A stretch of 59,277 nucleotides of DNA from IMG/VR virus record IMGVR_UViG_3300036901_000095, positions 1 to 59,277 of that record, one strand, 5' to 3'. The stretch is from a virus. Below, in pieces: positions 8,575 through 16,828 of the stretch; position 1 is the stretch's first letter; each line of letters begins with the position of its first letter. The notes beneath the pieces are model-generated. The model was given only the letters and a program-made list of their open reading frames with translations. It had not been told where the DNA came from and did no database searches. The position numbers were made by a program, and so were the translations under genes.

Positions 8575-9591
8575 TCAGCCTAAGCCCGTGTAAATCTCGA
8601 TCAGTCGTCCAGAACTCAACTCTTTCGAATCGATGCTTTCTAAGCCTGAAATAACGATCTGATCCACCGACTTAAATTGCACCTTGGCATCGTCGAAGTC
8701 CTGCTCGCCGTCCAGATGTCCGTTGATCAGTTCGATCTTTCTCAATCCATAATCAGTAATCATCGAGTTCCTTAATTCCTGTGCTTCTTCGTAACGTAAC
8801 GGCAAGTCAATGGTCACCCGCACGGTCATCTTGGATGCCAGCTTCTCAGGCTCTGAGAGCATCTGGGAGAGCGTCATCGTCTGATACAGGGGCTGGTCAG
8901 GCCATGAGCGAAACTCAGGCTCTTTGCCGTACTCAAGCAGCATGATACCACGATTGGAATCGCCAGCGTCACTAAAATCAAACGGGAAGAAGTTGCCGAT
9001 GTAGCAAACGTTCTTCTTGTTCTGCCGTGCGTGGAAATGCCCGGTGAACACATACTCGGGATTTCTGAACGCATCGACTGTCTGACTATGCTCGCCCTCC
9101 GGCATCTGGTGGCCGGTGTTTGATAGAAAGCCGGATAGTTCGAAATGACCGAACAGATATCTCGTTGATGATAAGTCAAGTGTTTTGTGCTCGCCTGGCA
9201 TCAACCATGGTAGGAACGTTATGTCACCGATGGTGAGCGGATCGTTGATCAGGGTGATGTTCGGGATGTAGTTGATGATCTCAACGGAGGTAATGTCCCG
9301 TCGTGTCTTGAAGAACTGATCATGATTGCCGCTGATGAAGAAGGACTGTTTGAAGCCGGTGCTGATCATCTCCAGTCCCTTCAGGGCGAAATGCATGGTT
9401 TCCACACCGACGAGGGACCGGTTGTGGAACCAGTCGCCGAGCATCAGACAGGTCTCAGCGCCCCAGGTTTTCGCCGTTTCGATGGCCCATCGGAGGAAGT
9501 CGATGTTGTCCTGGTTGGCGATGATACTGTTCCCGGAACGACCGAAATGGGCGTCCGAGATGACGAGGGCTTTGTGAAAAAGTGAATTCAT
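8575..9591 (-). CDS. 47: Recombination endonuclease subunit gp47-like (SbcD/Mre11 family)
   Basis: 338 residues, close to T4 gp47 (339). The metallophosphoesterase motifs appear in order: DAHFG, GDWFHNR, GNHD and GHFHARQN. With gp46 (SbcC/Rad50-like, not in this window) this family forms the nuclease that resects DNA ends for recombination-dependent replication. ATG 9591 gives the family length; an ATG at 9603 and an upstream TTG are alternatives. It sits between the two halves of the DNA-modification island and diverges from the next gene. Confidence 0.9.
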   Translation of the reverse strand: MNSLFHKALVISDAHFGRSGNSIIANQDNIDFLRWAIETAKTWGAETCLMLGDWFHNRSLVGVETMHFALKGLEMISTGFKQSFFISGNHDQFFKTRRDITSVEIINYIPNITLINDPLTIGDITFLPWLMPGEHKTLDLSSTRYLFGHFELSGFLSNTGHQMPEGEHSQTVDAFRNPEYVFTGHFHARQNKKNVCYIGNFFPFDFSDAGDSNRGIMLLEYGKEPEFRSWPDQPLYQTMTLSQMLSEPEKLASKMTVRVTIDLPLRYEEAQELRNSMITDYGLRKIELINGHLDGEQDFDDAKVQFKSVDQIVISGLESIDSKELSSGRLIEIYTGLG

Positions 9592-9677
9592 CTGCAAGAT
9601 CATAAGGCTTTGGTGACAAGAATTCAAACGTAAACGAGTTGTTGCTTTTTCGTTACCATATTCATTATGATGGGTTT

Positions 9678-10859
9678 ATGAATGTATTTTACGGTGAAGT
9701 GGTGGAGGAGTCGCAGTCATGGATCGTTCTGCCCAATTCCTTACCACCCGGTTTTACTCAAACCCCCAAAGATGGTTTATATTACAGCCATTCCAGGTAC
9801 TCCACACGCCATGACAGCAGAATTCCTCGTGATATAAATTACCTGCTCGACGGAATATTGGAGCAGGTTAAGGCGGGAAACCATGAACATCAACACCGTA
9901 AGATAGCTTACTCGGTCGGCGTGTTGCTGAATTTCAAGACCTGTGTCAAGGCTGTGGTTTCGTGTTTGGCGACATCCGCTGTCATTAAACTCATTGATCC
10001 TAATCATGATGTGATTTATCATGATCAGATTCGTGGTAAGAACCTCAACTTTGGACTCGCCGAGGGGAGCCATCGCCTCGACACGCGCGGCGCTTATACG
10101 GAACCGGTGGCTGACTGGTTCAGGAAATCCATCGGCAAAGACCTGTCAGTGCCGGAAATTGGTCGTGTCGGCATCAGCCAACCTCATCCGTACGACAGTA
10201 ACTATCCCAATCTCTTCAGGAAAAAGGAAGTGCATGGCATATTTCTGACACTCATAAGAGCCATTCAATATGGCGGTGATTCCGAGCGTCATACCGTGTT
10301 GTTCGAGATGATGAAGAGGTTTCATGAGGATTCACTCAAGGCTGGCCGGAAGATCACGATAAAGAATCGCTCGGTCCTGGATGTCATGACCAAGTTCATT
10401 ATCGATTCTCCATCAATTCGCATGCCATTCGCCGTCCAGGCAATCGTTGCGTCCATATACCCAGCCGAGACGCTCACGCTCAAACGACATACCGCCAATG
10501 ACCATCACGGCGTTGGCGACGTGGAGGTGATGAGAGACGGACGCTACATCAAGGCGTTCGATCCCAAGCTGACCATCGATGAAAGTGGCATCCGCAGAAT
10601 TGATCATAAGATCGCGGAGAATGGTTGCTGTGATGACTTTACCATCATCGTGTTCAAGCAGTACAAGCATCCGTGGCCAGATGGACTGAAATCTGGCGTG
10701 TTGAAACTCATGACCATGCAGCAGTTCCTGAACAATCACCTGGGACCCGGTGGTCTCGTTATCGCTGAAGATGTATTGTCTCGTCTGCAAGCGATTGTTT
10801 CTGATCACGGCGATTTTGAAGATCAAATTCAACTAAAAAATATCCTTGAGAACTGCTAA
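9678..10859 (+). CDS. Candidate type II restriction endonuclease (PD-(D/E)XK fold)
   Basis: 393 residues. Near residue 280 the sequence HHGVGDVEVMRDG is followed by YIKAFDPKLTID, giving a GDVEV strand (Asp about 281) and a D-x-K (about 295-297), the PD-(D/E)XK nuclease core. The preceding segment SIRMPFAVQAIVASIYP resembles some restriction enzymes such as the SacI family, recalled and not confirmed. Its stop abuts the start of a DNA methyltransferase (TAAATG), a typical R-M pair. ATG 9678 is preferred to an upstream TTG at 9639. Restriction activity is inferred from fold and context. Confidence 0.6.
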   Translation: MNVFYGEVVEESQSWIVLPNSLPPGFTQTPKDGLYYSHSRYSTRHDSRIPRDINYLLDGILEQVKAGNHEHQHRKIAYSVGVLLNFKTCVKAVVSCLATSAVIKLIDPNHDVIYHDQIRGKNLNFGLAEGSHRLDTRGAYTEPVADWFRKSIGKDLSVPEIGRVGISQPHPYDSNYPNLFRKKEVHGIFLTLIRAIQYGGDSERHTVLFEMMKRFHEDSLKAGRKITIKNRSVLDVMTKFIIDSPSIRMPFAVQAIVASIYPAETLTLKRHTANDHHGVGDVEVMRDGRYIKAFDPKLTIDESGIRRIDHKIAENGCCDDFTIIVFKQYKHPWPDGLKSGVLKLMTMQQFLNNHLGPGGLVIAEDVLSRLQAIVSDHGDFEDQIQLKNILENC

Positions 10860-11945
10860 ATGACATTTGTGGACGTCGATGACGTGATTTTGGGTGACAG
10901 CTTAGAACTATTGCAAGACATCGAGAGATTCCCCGACGACACCTTTGACGCCGTTATGACCTCTCCGCCTTACTTTCAACAGCGTCATTATAACGATGTT
11001 GGAATGGGGTTCGAGGTCACTCAACAAGAATATCTCGACAAGCTGCTGCGATTGTTCGAGCAATGCATCCGGGTGGTGAAACCGACCGGCTCGATTGTGT
11101 TCAACCTCGGCGACAAATACGTGGGTGGCTCGCTGGCGCTTCTACCTTACAAGTTCGCCATCGCCGCCAGCGAGAGATTTCCGGTCAGCCTCATTAACAC
11201 GGTGACCTGGATCAAGTCCAATCCGACACCGCGCCAGGACCAGAGCAAGCTGATCAACGCCACCGAGCCGTTCTTCGTCTTTACCAAGACGAAGAACTAT
11301 CATTTCAACTCGGATTTGTATCAGACGCATCTGGACAAGACACCAGACAAAGTCGGTGACAATGTTGGCTCCATGTATTTCACCATGATCGACGCCTCGA
11401 CGCTGAGTGAAGATGAGAAGCAAGCCGCCAGGATCGCCCTCACCAGCGCGATCCAAGAGGCCAAGAACGGCCTGATCACCGGCCTGCGGATGAAGATACG
11501 CGGCATCCACGCATTGGCGTACGGTGGCCTTGAGGGTGGCCGCAACAATCAGATCGAAACCAAGGGGTTCACCATCATCAAATTGCGAGGGAAAACCCTG
11601 AAGAAGGACGTTCTTCGAGAAGATGTCATCGAGACCAACGTCGAAACGATCAAAGGCAACAAGCACCCGGCGATTTTTCCTCAGACGATCATCGAGGAAC
11701 TCATCCGGCTGCTCACGCCAGAGAACGGAATAGTGTTTGATCCCTTCAATGGCAGCGCCACTACATCCATCGCCGCCATGAACACGAATCGGCACTATTG
11801 CGGAATCGAGATTGATCCTGCTTATCTGGCCATTGGTCATGATCGAATTGAGAAGTATGAGATGGATTGTAATGCAACCACGTCGAAAGTCAAACCTGTT
11901 GCGTCCATAACAGAACTAGAATGGATCACGATAGGAACTAACTAA
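10860..11945 (+). CDS. DNA methyltransferase (N4/N6, TSPPY type), partner of the upstream nuclease-like gene
   Basis: 361 residues. It begins with a motif-X-like region (DDVILGDSLELLQ), the catalytic TSPPY is at 34-38, and the SAM motif DPFNGSATT is at 294-302 followed by YCGIEIDPAYLAIG, so it is a beta-class enzyme. The ATG shares one base with the stop of the nuclease-like gene, so translation is coupled. It would methylate the site cut by its partner and protect phage DNA. The target sequence is unknown. Confidence 0.85.
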   Translation: MTFVDVDDVILGDSLELLQDIERFPDDTFDAVMTSPPYFQQRHYNDVGMGFEVTQQEYLDKLLRLFEQCIRVVKPTGSIVFNLGDKYVGGSLALLPYKFAIAASERFPVSLINTVTWIKSNPTPRQDQSKLINATEPFFVFTKTKNYHFNSDLYQTHLDKTPDKVGDNVGSMYFTMIDASTLSEDEKQAARIALTSAIQEAKNGLITGLRMKIRGIHALAYGGLEGGRNNQIETKGFTIIKLRGKTLKKDVLREDVIETNVETIKGNKHPAIFPQTIIEELIRLLTPENGIVFDPFNGSATTSIAAMNTNRHYCGIEIDPAYLAIGHDRIEKYEMDCNATTSKVKPVASITELEWITIGTN

Positions 11946-12032
11946 ATTCGAAATGCATCACATTTTCGGTTGCGCGCGACCGCTTCTTTCCGCTAGGTGT
12001 TTGGTTCCACGACATTTGAAAGTCAGTCCGAT

Positions 12033-12644
12033 ATGTCCGAATCACAATCGAAAGTCACCACGGTGGATGTACAAACGATCATCGATGACAAACCAGGATT
12101 GCTCGTTAGCGAATACTCCGAAATGAGCGGTTGGCCGCAACCAGAAATCGAGAACTATCTGGCATCCGAAGAGGGTCAGAAACGCGTTTGTCTTGGTATG
12201 GTGGCGATGCTCGCCGGTACCAAGACTTTTCCGGCGTGGGCGGTCGACTACTCTGGCAACTTCATGACGGAAATTCCAATTCGCAAGGCTCCCAAGGCCG
12301 CTAAAGCACTTGTCACGCTGCCGGACCCTCCGAAGAGCGGTGTCCCCCAATACGATGAAGCGGTGCGGGATAGTCATGAATATGATCGGGCTTTATTGGC
12401 TCGTGTTCCGCAAACCAAGCACAGCATCGCCAGCGTCAATTTGAAAATGTCTGGGAAGATACGGGAATCGGAATTCGTCAAGCACCAGGGTGAGATGGTT
12501 GATTCTTCGAACCGAACCAGTGACGCGCTCGAAACGGCGGTCATGGCTCAGCGAAGTGAGATAGGCTCACTCAAAATGGTGATACAAATGAAGGACCAGG
12601 AAATCGAGACACTCAAGACCGAACTCAGCAAGCGTCATCTGTGA
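12033..12644 (+). CDS. Unknown protein with C-terminal coiled coil
   Basis: 203 residues from ATG 12033; a GTG at 11997 is an alternative. The N-terminal half includes SEMSGWPQPEIENYLASEEG. The last 50 residues (METAVMAQRSEIGSLKMVIQ-like heptads ending in a KTELSK repeat) form a predicted coiled coil. It lies 3 bases before the next gene, so the two probably act together. No family is recognised. Confidence 0.6.
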   Translation: MSESQSKVTTVDVQTIIDDKPGLLVSEYSEMSGWPQPEIENYLASEEGQKRVCLGMVAMLAGTKTFPAWAVDYSGNFMTEIPIRKAPKAAKALVTLPDPPKSGVPQYDEAVRDSHEYDRALLARVPQTKHSIASVNLKMSGKIRESEFVKHQGEMVDSSNRTSDALETAVMAQRSEIGSLKMVIQMKDQEIETLKTELSKRHL

Positions 12645-12647
12645 TCC

Positions 12648-13442
12648 ATGGTCGAAACCACCGTCAAGACCAAGATTGAAAAGAGAGTCACCCCGCTGCT
12701 GAAGTCGCTTCTCAGAGCAGCGGGGTCCGTGTTGGAGGAACTGAAAATCGCCACACAAGAGAACAGCAACGCGCTGGCGCTCATGTGCGCGCTGGTTGGT
12801 CCTGAGAATGTTGACGGCGTGTTCGTGACCCTACAGGAGGAAAAATCCCTCGACGAGATCATCTCTGAAAATAAGGTCAGAAGAGAACTGTTTGATATCC
12901 AGAATAATCCGGAGAAGTATCGGGATCGGGTGAGCGGTCTCGAAACTGATATTGATCGCCTTCAGGCTGAGAACGAGGAACTGCGCAACTCTCGGGTACA
13001 AAGCGCATCCTCGCCACAACTACCTCGCGCGTCGCCAAAAAGCGCCAAAGCCTCGATATCCGTTACCGGACGATTGAACAAAAAAGTCACCCGTCTCCAT
13101 TTGGCGATAATTCGTTTCGTTGGCAAACACGAAGATCAAGGGATCAATGCGACTGAACCTGGGGTTTACGAGGAAGTCATACGTTTCAGGGGTATAGACC
13201 TGGAAGCTGAACACAAGGCCAATCCCAGGTATCGACATCCCGCCGCGCCGCGCATACCAGAACTTTGCACGCCACATGTATATGGTCATACGTTGCTTGA
13301 ACGCGTGAAGATAGATGGAATAATGACATGCAGGCTCACTGAGGTGGGACGAAAGGTCTATGAAGCCAATCGTGAGCCTAGTCAGGCTCATGTTGAAGCT
13401 TTTGATCCACTTCAATCACCTTCACGACGGTCACTGTGCTGA
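12648..13442 (+). CDS. Unknown coiled-coil protein, possible C-terminal DNA-binding domain
   Basis: 264 residues. The N-terminal 75 residues are helical (KSLLRAAGSVLEELKIA). A coiled coil follows around ETDIDRLQAENEELRNS, then a Ser/Ala/Pro linker, then a Lys/Arg-rich folded tail with GLTEVGRKVYE-like sequence resembling the wing of a winged helix. It follows the preceding coiled-coil gene by 3 bases. The last 20 residues overlap a possible leftward small gene. Confidence 0.6.
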   Translation: MVETTVKTKIEKRVTPLLKSLLRAAGSVLEELKIATQENSNALALMCALVGPENVDGVFVTLQEEKSLDEIISENKVRRELFDIQNNPEKYRDRVSGLETDIDRLQAENEELRNSRVQSASSPQLPRASPKSAKASISVTGRLNKKVTRLHLAIIRFVGKHEDQGINATEPGVYEEVIRFRGIDLEAEHKANPRYRHPAAPRIPELCTPHVYGHTLLERVKIDGIMTCRLTEVGRKVYEANREPSQAHVEAFDPLQSPSRRSLC

Positions 13443-13518
13443 TCTGGGTGGCGGCGTCAAACACCACCCAGACCATTAGTTCTTCAAAGAAGAATCGACG
13501 GAAGGAATTGTTCATCAT
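13378..13518 (-). CDS. Possible small protein antisense to the 3' end of the preceding gene
   Basis: 46 residues opening with two Met codons (MMNNSFRRFFFEELMVWVVF) and continuing with a plausible beta-rich tail. It is leftward, in line with the small ORF and sigma-factor gene upstream of it, and overlaps the rightward gene by 65 bases. No convincing ribosome site is seen. The hairpin at 13443-13472 (9-bp stem) lies inside it. Reported with low confidence. Confidence 0.35.
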   Translation of the reverse strand: MMNNSFRRFFFEELMVWVVFDAATQISTVTVVKVIEVDQKLQHEPD

Positions 13519-13524
13519 GGACGG

Positions 13525-13599
13525 TTATCTTCGGAGTGTGATCTTTTTCTCTTTCAGCCGTTTCAGTACGTCTTGATTGTGCGTGACATTACGCATCAT
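13525..13599 (-). CDS. Possible 24-residue basic peptide
   Basis: A short leftward ORF starting with two ATGs 5 bases after the sigma-factor stop and ending in TAA. It reads MMRNVTHNQDVLKRLKEKKI and then ends in a few more basic residues, so it is strongly basic and helical. The ribosome-binding site is weak. It may be a genuine small gene of the sigma-factor transcript or chance. Confidence 0.3.
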   Translation of the reverse strand: MMRNVTHNQDVLKRLKEKKITLRR

Positions 13600-13604
13600 T
13601 CTTA

Positions 13605-15455
13605 CTAAGCTTGCAACTTTGGTTTACGGCCCCTCTTCGCCGGAATCTTCTTGACGGTGTCCTCGGTCTCGGATTTGTTGTTGGCGTCGTCTCGTTGATC
13701 CATTTCGTTATCGACTTGACGTGCGAATGAGGGACTGACCCCAGCCATTATCAACAGGTCATCACGAATGTTCTGATTTCTTTTTTCCAAATTGAGCACA
13801 CGGGTGAAGCAGTGTTTGATTACCTGAGTTAGGAAACTAAACGGATTACTAGACCTAGATTCATCAAATTGTAGACCTACAGCGGCGAGATGTACTAAAG
13901 CGTGGGCTCGCATTTCGTCGACATACGTGTTTCCTGTCAGATAGATGTAGCCGTTTCTTCTGGCCATGAATGAGCCATACTCGGTCTCCGGACACCAAAC
14001 GCGTCCCTGATAGTCAACGGTCGGTACGTTTTGATGGTGTTCTTTTCCTCTACCGCTTCCACTTCTTTTGCCACCGTGGAAGTCGATGTTCTCGACGTTC
14101 GAGCTATTGGTCCGGGAAAAGATGTTCATCTGATAAATCTGGGTCGGCTTGCCAGACGATTCGATGTCTTGCAGCTTAGCGGAGACCCGATATCCGGCTA
14201 ACGTGCAAAGTGCCGCGAAGGCATCGACGTGTCTGATATCCTTTTGGCAGTACCTGCGTGACACTGTTTTGCACTCCTGTATGGTCCGCCAGCCATCGGC
14301 GTCGATCATCGTGTTGATCAGCAACTCTCTTTGGGCTTGTGACAATGAGAGAATGAACGGCATCGACATGATCCTGTCTCCAGCGACCGCCATGATTTGC
14401 TCAGATATCGCTTTCGACAGATTGAAAGCGACTGTCGGTTTACCGTTCTCTCGATTGTCCCTGTGAAACTCGCTGTATTGTACATCCAAGGTATTCAAGC
14501 AGGCCCTAATCCGCTCCGCGTAGTCGCCCTCGTTCTGAAAGATCGTCATGCGGCAATAATTTCGTTCTTCCGAGAAATAGTAATTGCCCTCGGTCACGAT
14601 CCAGCCGATGAGTTCCACGAAGGCATCACTGTACGTAGTGCTACCATCCTCAACATACTCTCCGGTAAGGATGATCTTATCCTTTTCCAGGAGAAGCTCG
14701 ACCTCCTTCAATCCCTTGTCAGTGACGAACTTATGATGCGGTGTCACCAATGCATCCATGCCAACAACGGTCAGATGAAACATCTTGCCATCGTAATCAT
14801 CCCTGAAGATGGATTTGATGCGAGACCATTTCAGTTTGTCATCATCATACGAGAGGATGATATCATCCTCCGTGATGTCATTGATACCAAGCCAGCCGCG
14901 TTGGGTTAGAGCCTCGGTTTCCTGATCGACACAATATCCTCTCCAGTTTCCTCGATGCGAATACTGTTCCGCGAGCAACATGAACATCTGCGCCAGTCGG
15001 TTCGACATCTTCCCATCGACGAGGCTAAATCGACCATTATGCAAGCCATCACGCCAGTGTGAGCGACCCACCTCGACCGGGTAACCATCGACCACGATGT
15101 AGTGACTAAATGGCGGGAAGTTCGGCTTCGTCACCCATTCCCCTCTGCTCGATTTCTTGCGCCGTTTCTCATCCGTTTCATGCGGCAAGTGTGCGTCGGT
15201 CATCACACGAAACACGACACTTTCAGGATTGATCGTCGAAGGATCAACGATGTTGGTCTTGCTCGACAGCTTGGCTGCCTTGATGAGGATGGTCGCCGCT
15301 AGCAGTTCCGGTGTGAGTAGATCGAGCGATGAGATCACGGCGTCGAAACTTGAATACTCAGGTGAAATAAAATAACAGAAACTTGCTTTGCTGCGGCCAA
15401 TCTCGACCAATAGTTCTTTATTCGAAATGTACTTGACTTTAACCGGAGGAATCAT
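13605..15455 (-). CDS. 55: Late-transcription sigma factor gp55-like, interrupted by an in-frame intein
   Basis: 616 residues as translated from ATG 15455 (MIPPVKVKYISNKELL, compare T4 gp55 KYNYVNNKELL). The extein halves match gp55: helices LAQMFMLLAEQYSHRGNWRGY, then TYVDEMRAHALVHL, FDESRSSNPFSFLTQ and FTRVLNLEKRNQNIRDDLL, the sigma-region-2-like core that recognises the late -10 box. A 335-residue intein (bases 13929-14933) splits it between GY and T. After splicing, 281 residues would remain; T4 gp55 has 185, and the extra length lies in the N-terminal part. gp55 directs host RNA polymerase to TATAAATA promoters, which are plentiful here. The protein ends with a basic tail (AKRGRKPKLQA). 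Confidence 0.88.
   Translation of the reverse strand: MIPPVKVKYISNKELLVEIGRSKASFCYFISPEYSSFDAVISSLDLLTPELLAATILIKAAKLSSKTNIVDPSTINPESVVFRVMTDAHLPHETDEKRRKKSSRGEWVTKPNFPPFSHYIVVDGYPVEVGRSHWRDGLHNGRFSLVDGKMSNRLAQMFMLLAEQYSHRGNWRGYCVDQETEALTQRGWLGINDITEDDIILSYDDDKLKWSRIKSIFRDDYDGKMFHLTVVGMDALVTPHHKFVTDKGLKEVELLLEKDKIILTGEYVEDGSTTYSDAFVELIGWIVTEGNYYFSEERNYCRMTIFQNEGDYAERIRACLNTLDVQYSEFHRDNRENGKPTVAFNLSKAISEQIMAVAGDRIMSMPFILSLSQAQRELLINTMIDADGWRTIQECKTVSRRYCQKDIRHVDAFAALCTLAGYRVSAKLQDIESSGKPTQIYQMNIFSRTNSSNVENIDFHGGKRSGSGRGKEHHQNVPTVDYQGRVWCPETEYGSFMARRNGYIYLTGNTYVDEMRAHALVHLAAVGLQFDESRSSNPFSFLTQVIKHCFTRVLNLEKRNQNIRDDLLIMAGVSPSFARQVDNEMDQRDDANNKSETEDTVKKIPAKRGRKPKLQA
13929..14933 (-). other. Intein with two LAGLIDADG homing-endonuclease motifs
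   Basis: Block A is CVDQETEALTQRGWLGI, with the N-terminal nucleophile Cys at residue 175 of the host protein. Block B is ALVTPHHKFVT, a T-x-x-H motif. The two LAGLIDADG motifs read ELIGWIVTEG and LLINTMIDADG. The C-terminal blocks are VWCPETEYGSFMARRNGY and then IYLTGN followed by Thr as the +1 residue. These are all the parts needed for protein splicing. The penultimate residue is Gly rather than the usual His, a tolerated but less common variant. Both endonuclease acidic positions (E, D) are kept, so homing activity is likely intact. Confidence 0.88.
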
Positions 15456-15544
15456 GATTTTCGTTTCTTTTTTATGGTGAACTTCAACATAACAGAAACG
15501 CGCCTGAGAATACAACCCCATGAAATATCTGGCTTTAATTCCAC

Positions 15545-15552
15545 CATAAATA
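15545..15552 (+). promoter_or_regulatory. T4-type late promoter box CATAAATA
   Basis: CATAAATA lies 26 bases before the ATG of the first baseplate gene (15579), in the intergenic space that diverges from the gp55-like gene. Confidence 0.7.
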
Positions 15553-15578
15553 GCAAGATACAATGGGATTAAGAACAG

Positions 15579-16517
15579 ATGAGTGGTTTTCAATCTGACA
15601 GCGCGGCATCAGCGCCATCGACTGGATTTCTTGGCGGCGCGCAATCCGACAGTGCCGCATCGGCTCCGGTCACGCAGGTACCGGTCGCTGGCAACACGGT
15701 GGCGGGCGCGGCGTCGCCCATTGGCAGTGCCACCTCGGGTAATCCCATAACCGGCAGTGCGATCACTGCTTCTCCCGACATGCGCATCAGACTGGCGGCG
15801 TTGAACCCTGCGGCAGTTTATCAGAATTCTCCCATTATGTCAATTTTAAGTCAGACCAATGGCATGTTATTTCCTTACACACCATCGATCACGGTGACGC
15901 AAGGCGTGGATTACGCAGCCATACAATTGGTACACTCTAACACTGATTATCAGGCGTATACCCGTACACCATCGGTAAAAATCTCGATAAATGGCAAATT
16001 CACTGTGCAGAATCAGCGCGAAGGTCAGTACGCGATGGCGGCGATTCATTTTCTCCGAACGGTGTCGAAATCTTACTTCGGTGAGAAGGACGCGATGACG
16101 ACCAATTCAGCGGCGAGTCCTTTGACGAACACCGCCAATACGCCAATCAGCGGTCTCATGTCGCCATCGAGCAATGCTGGCGGAGGCAACGCCGGACTGC
16201 CACCTCCTGTTCTGTTGTTCAGTGGTTACGGAAACTTAATGTTCAATAACTTAAGAGTCATTCTGACTAACCATACATACACCTTCGATGAAACCATGGA
16301 CACGGTTCCGGTGATTATTTCTTCACAGGGTTTCAACAGTCTTGGCGCGCTGCTGGGCGGAGCGACATCGGGAGGGATCGTGCGTCTGCCAGCCATGTTC
16401 ACGCTATCCTGTGAACTGACCGTGATACAGACACCGAAACGCATGAGAAAAGTCTTCAGTTTCGAGGATTTCGCCAACGGAAAACTGATGAACAGCACTG
16501 ACGGAGGATGGATTTAA
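15579..16517 (+). CDS. Baseplate/tail-tube junction protein, gp48-like
   Basis: 312 residues. The first 65 residues are Ser/Ala/Gly/Thr-rich with two copies of QSDSAASAP. The folded part contains PYTPSITVTQGVDYAAIQLV, YQAYTRTPSVKISINGKFT and MAAIHFLRTVSKSYFGEKDA, then PPPVLLFSGYGNLMFNN. In T4-like phages this pattern belongs to the gp48/gp54-type proteins that cap the baseplate and start the tail tube; the assignment is from memory of the pattern. It begins the late baseplate operon and is followed one base later by gp53. Confidence 0.55.
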   Translation: MSGFQSDSAASAPSTGFLGGAQSDSAASAPVTQVPVAGNTVAGAASPIGSATSGNPITGSAITASPDMRIRLAALNPAAVYQNSPIMSILSQTNGMLFPYTPSITVTQGVDYAAIQLVHSNTDYQAYTRTPSVKISINGKFTVQNQREGQYAMAAIHFLRTVSKSYFGEKDAMTTNSAASPLTNTANTPISGLMSPSSNAGGGNAGLPPPVLLFSGYGNLMFNNLRVILTNHTYTFDETMDTVPVIISSQGFNSLGALLGGATSGGIVRLPAMFTLSCELTVIQTPKRMRKVFSFEDFANGKLMNSTDGGWI

Positions 16518-16518
16518 C

Positions 16519-16824
16519 ATGAGTATCATCACCTATCCTCCCAATTCCGCTTATTTCAGCACCACCCAGACCAGTTGGCACATCAATCAGTTCGTGATGC
16601 GAAAGATTCGTCCTAATGCTGGCGACACTCTCATAACATTGACGCAAATGTACCAGTATCGTCCTGATCGTCTGGCTTATGATCTGTATCGTTCATCGTC
16701 ATATTGGTGGATATTCGCGGTACGCAACCCCTTCCTCAGACCGGACCCGATCTGGAATTTCATTGTTGGGGTGACGCTCACCGTGCCGTCCGCGAGTTAT
16801 CTTACCAGCGTGTTGGGAAGCTGA
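16519..16824 (+). CDS. 53: Baseplate wedge protein gp53-like
   Basis: 101 residues with the gp53 signature: YQYRPDRLAYDLYRSSSYWW, then NPFLRPDPIWNFIVGVTLTV, a LysM-like segment used to hold wedges together. GGAGG lies 11 bases before the ATG. T4 gp53 is longer (196), so this is a short version as in many T4-like phages. It sits between the gp48-like and hub-like genes in a rightward late operon. Confidence 0.75.
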   Translation: MSIITYPPNSAYFSTTQTSWHINQFVMRKIRPNAGDTLITLTQMYQYRPDRLAYDLYRSSSYWWIFAVRNPFLRPDPIWNFIVGVTLTVPSASYLTSVLGS

Positions 16825-16828
16825 AATC

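Noticed and set aside
13443-13472. Nine-base-pair hairpin taken as a terminator
   Set aside because: No T-run follows on either strand, and it lies within a possible small coding frame.
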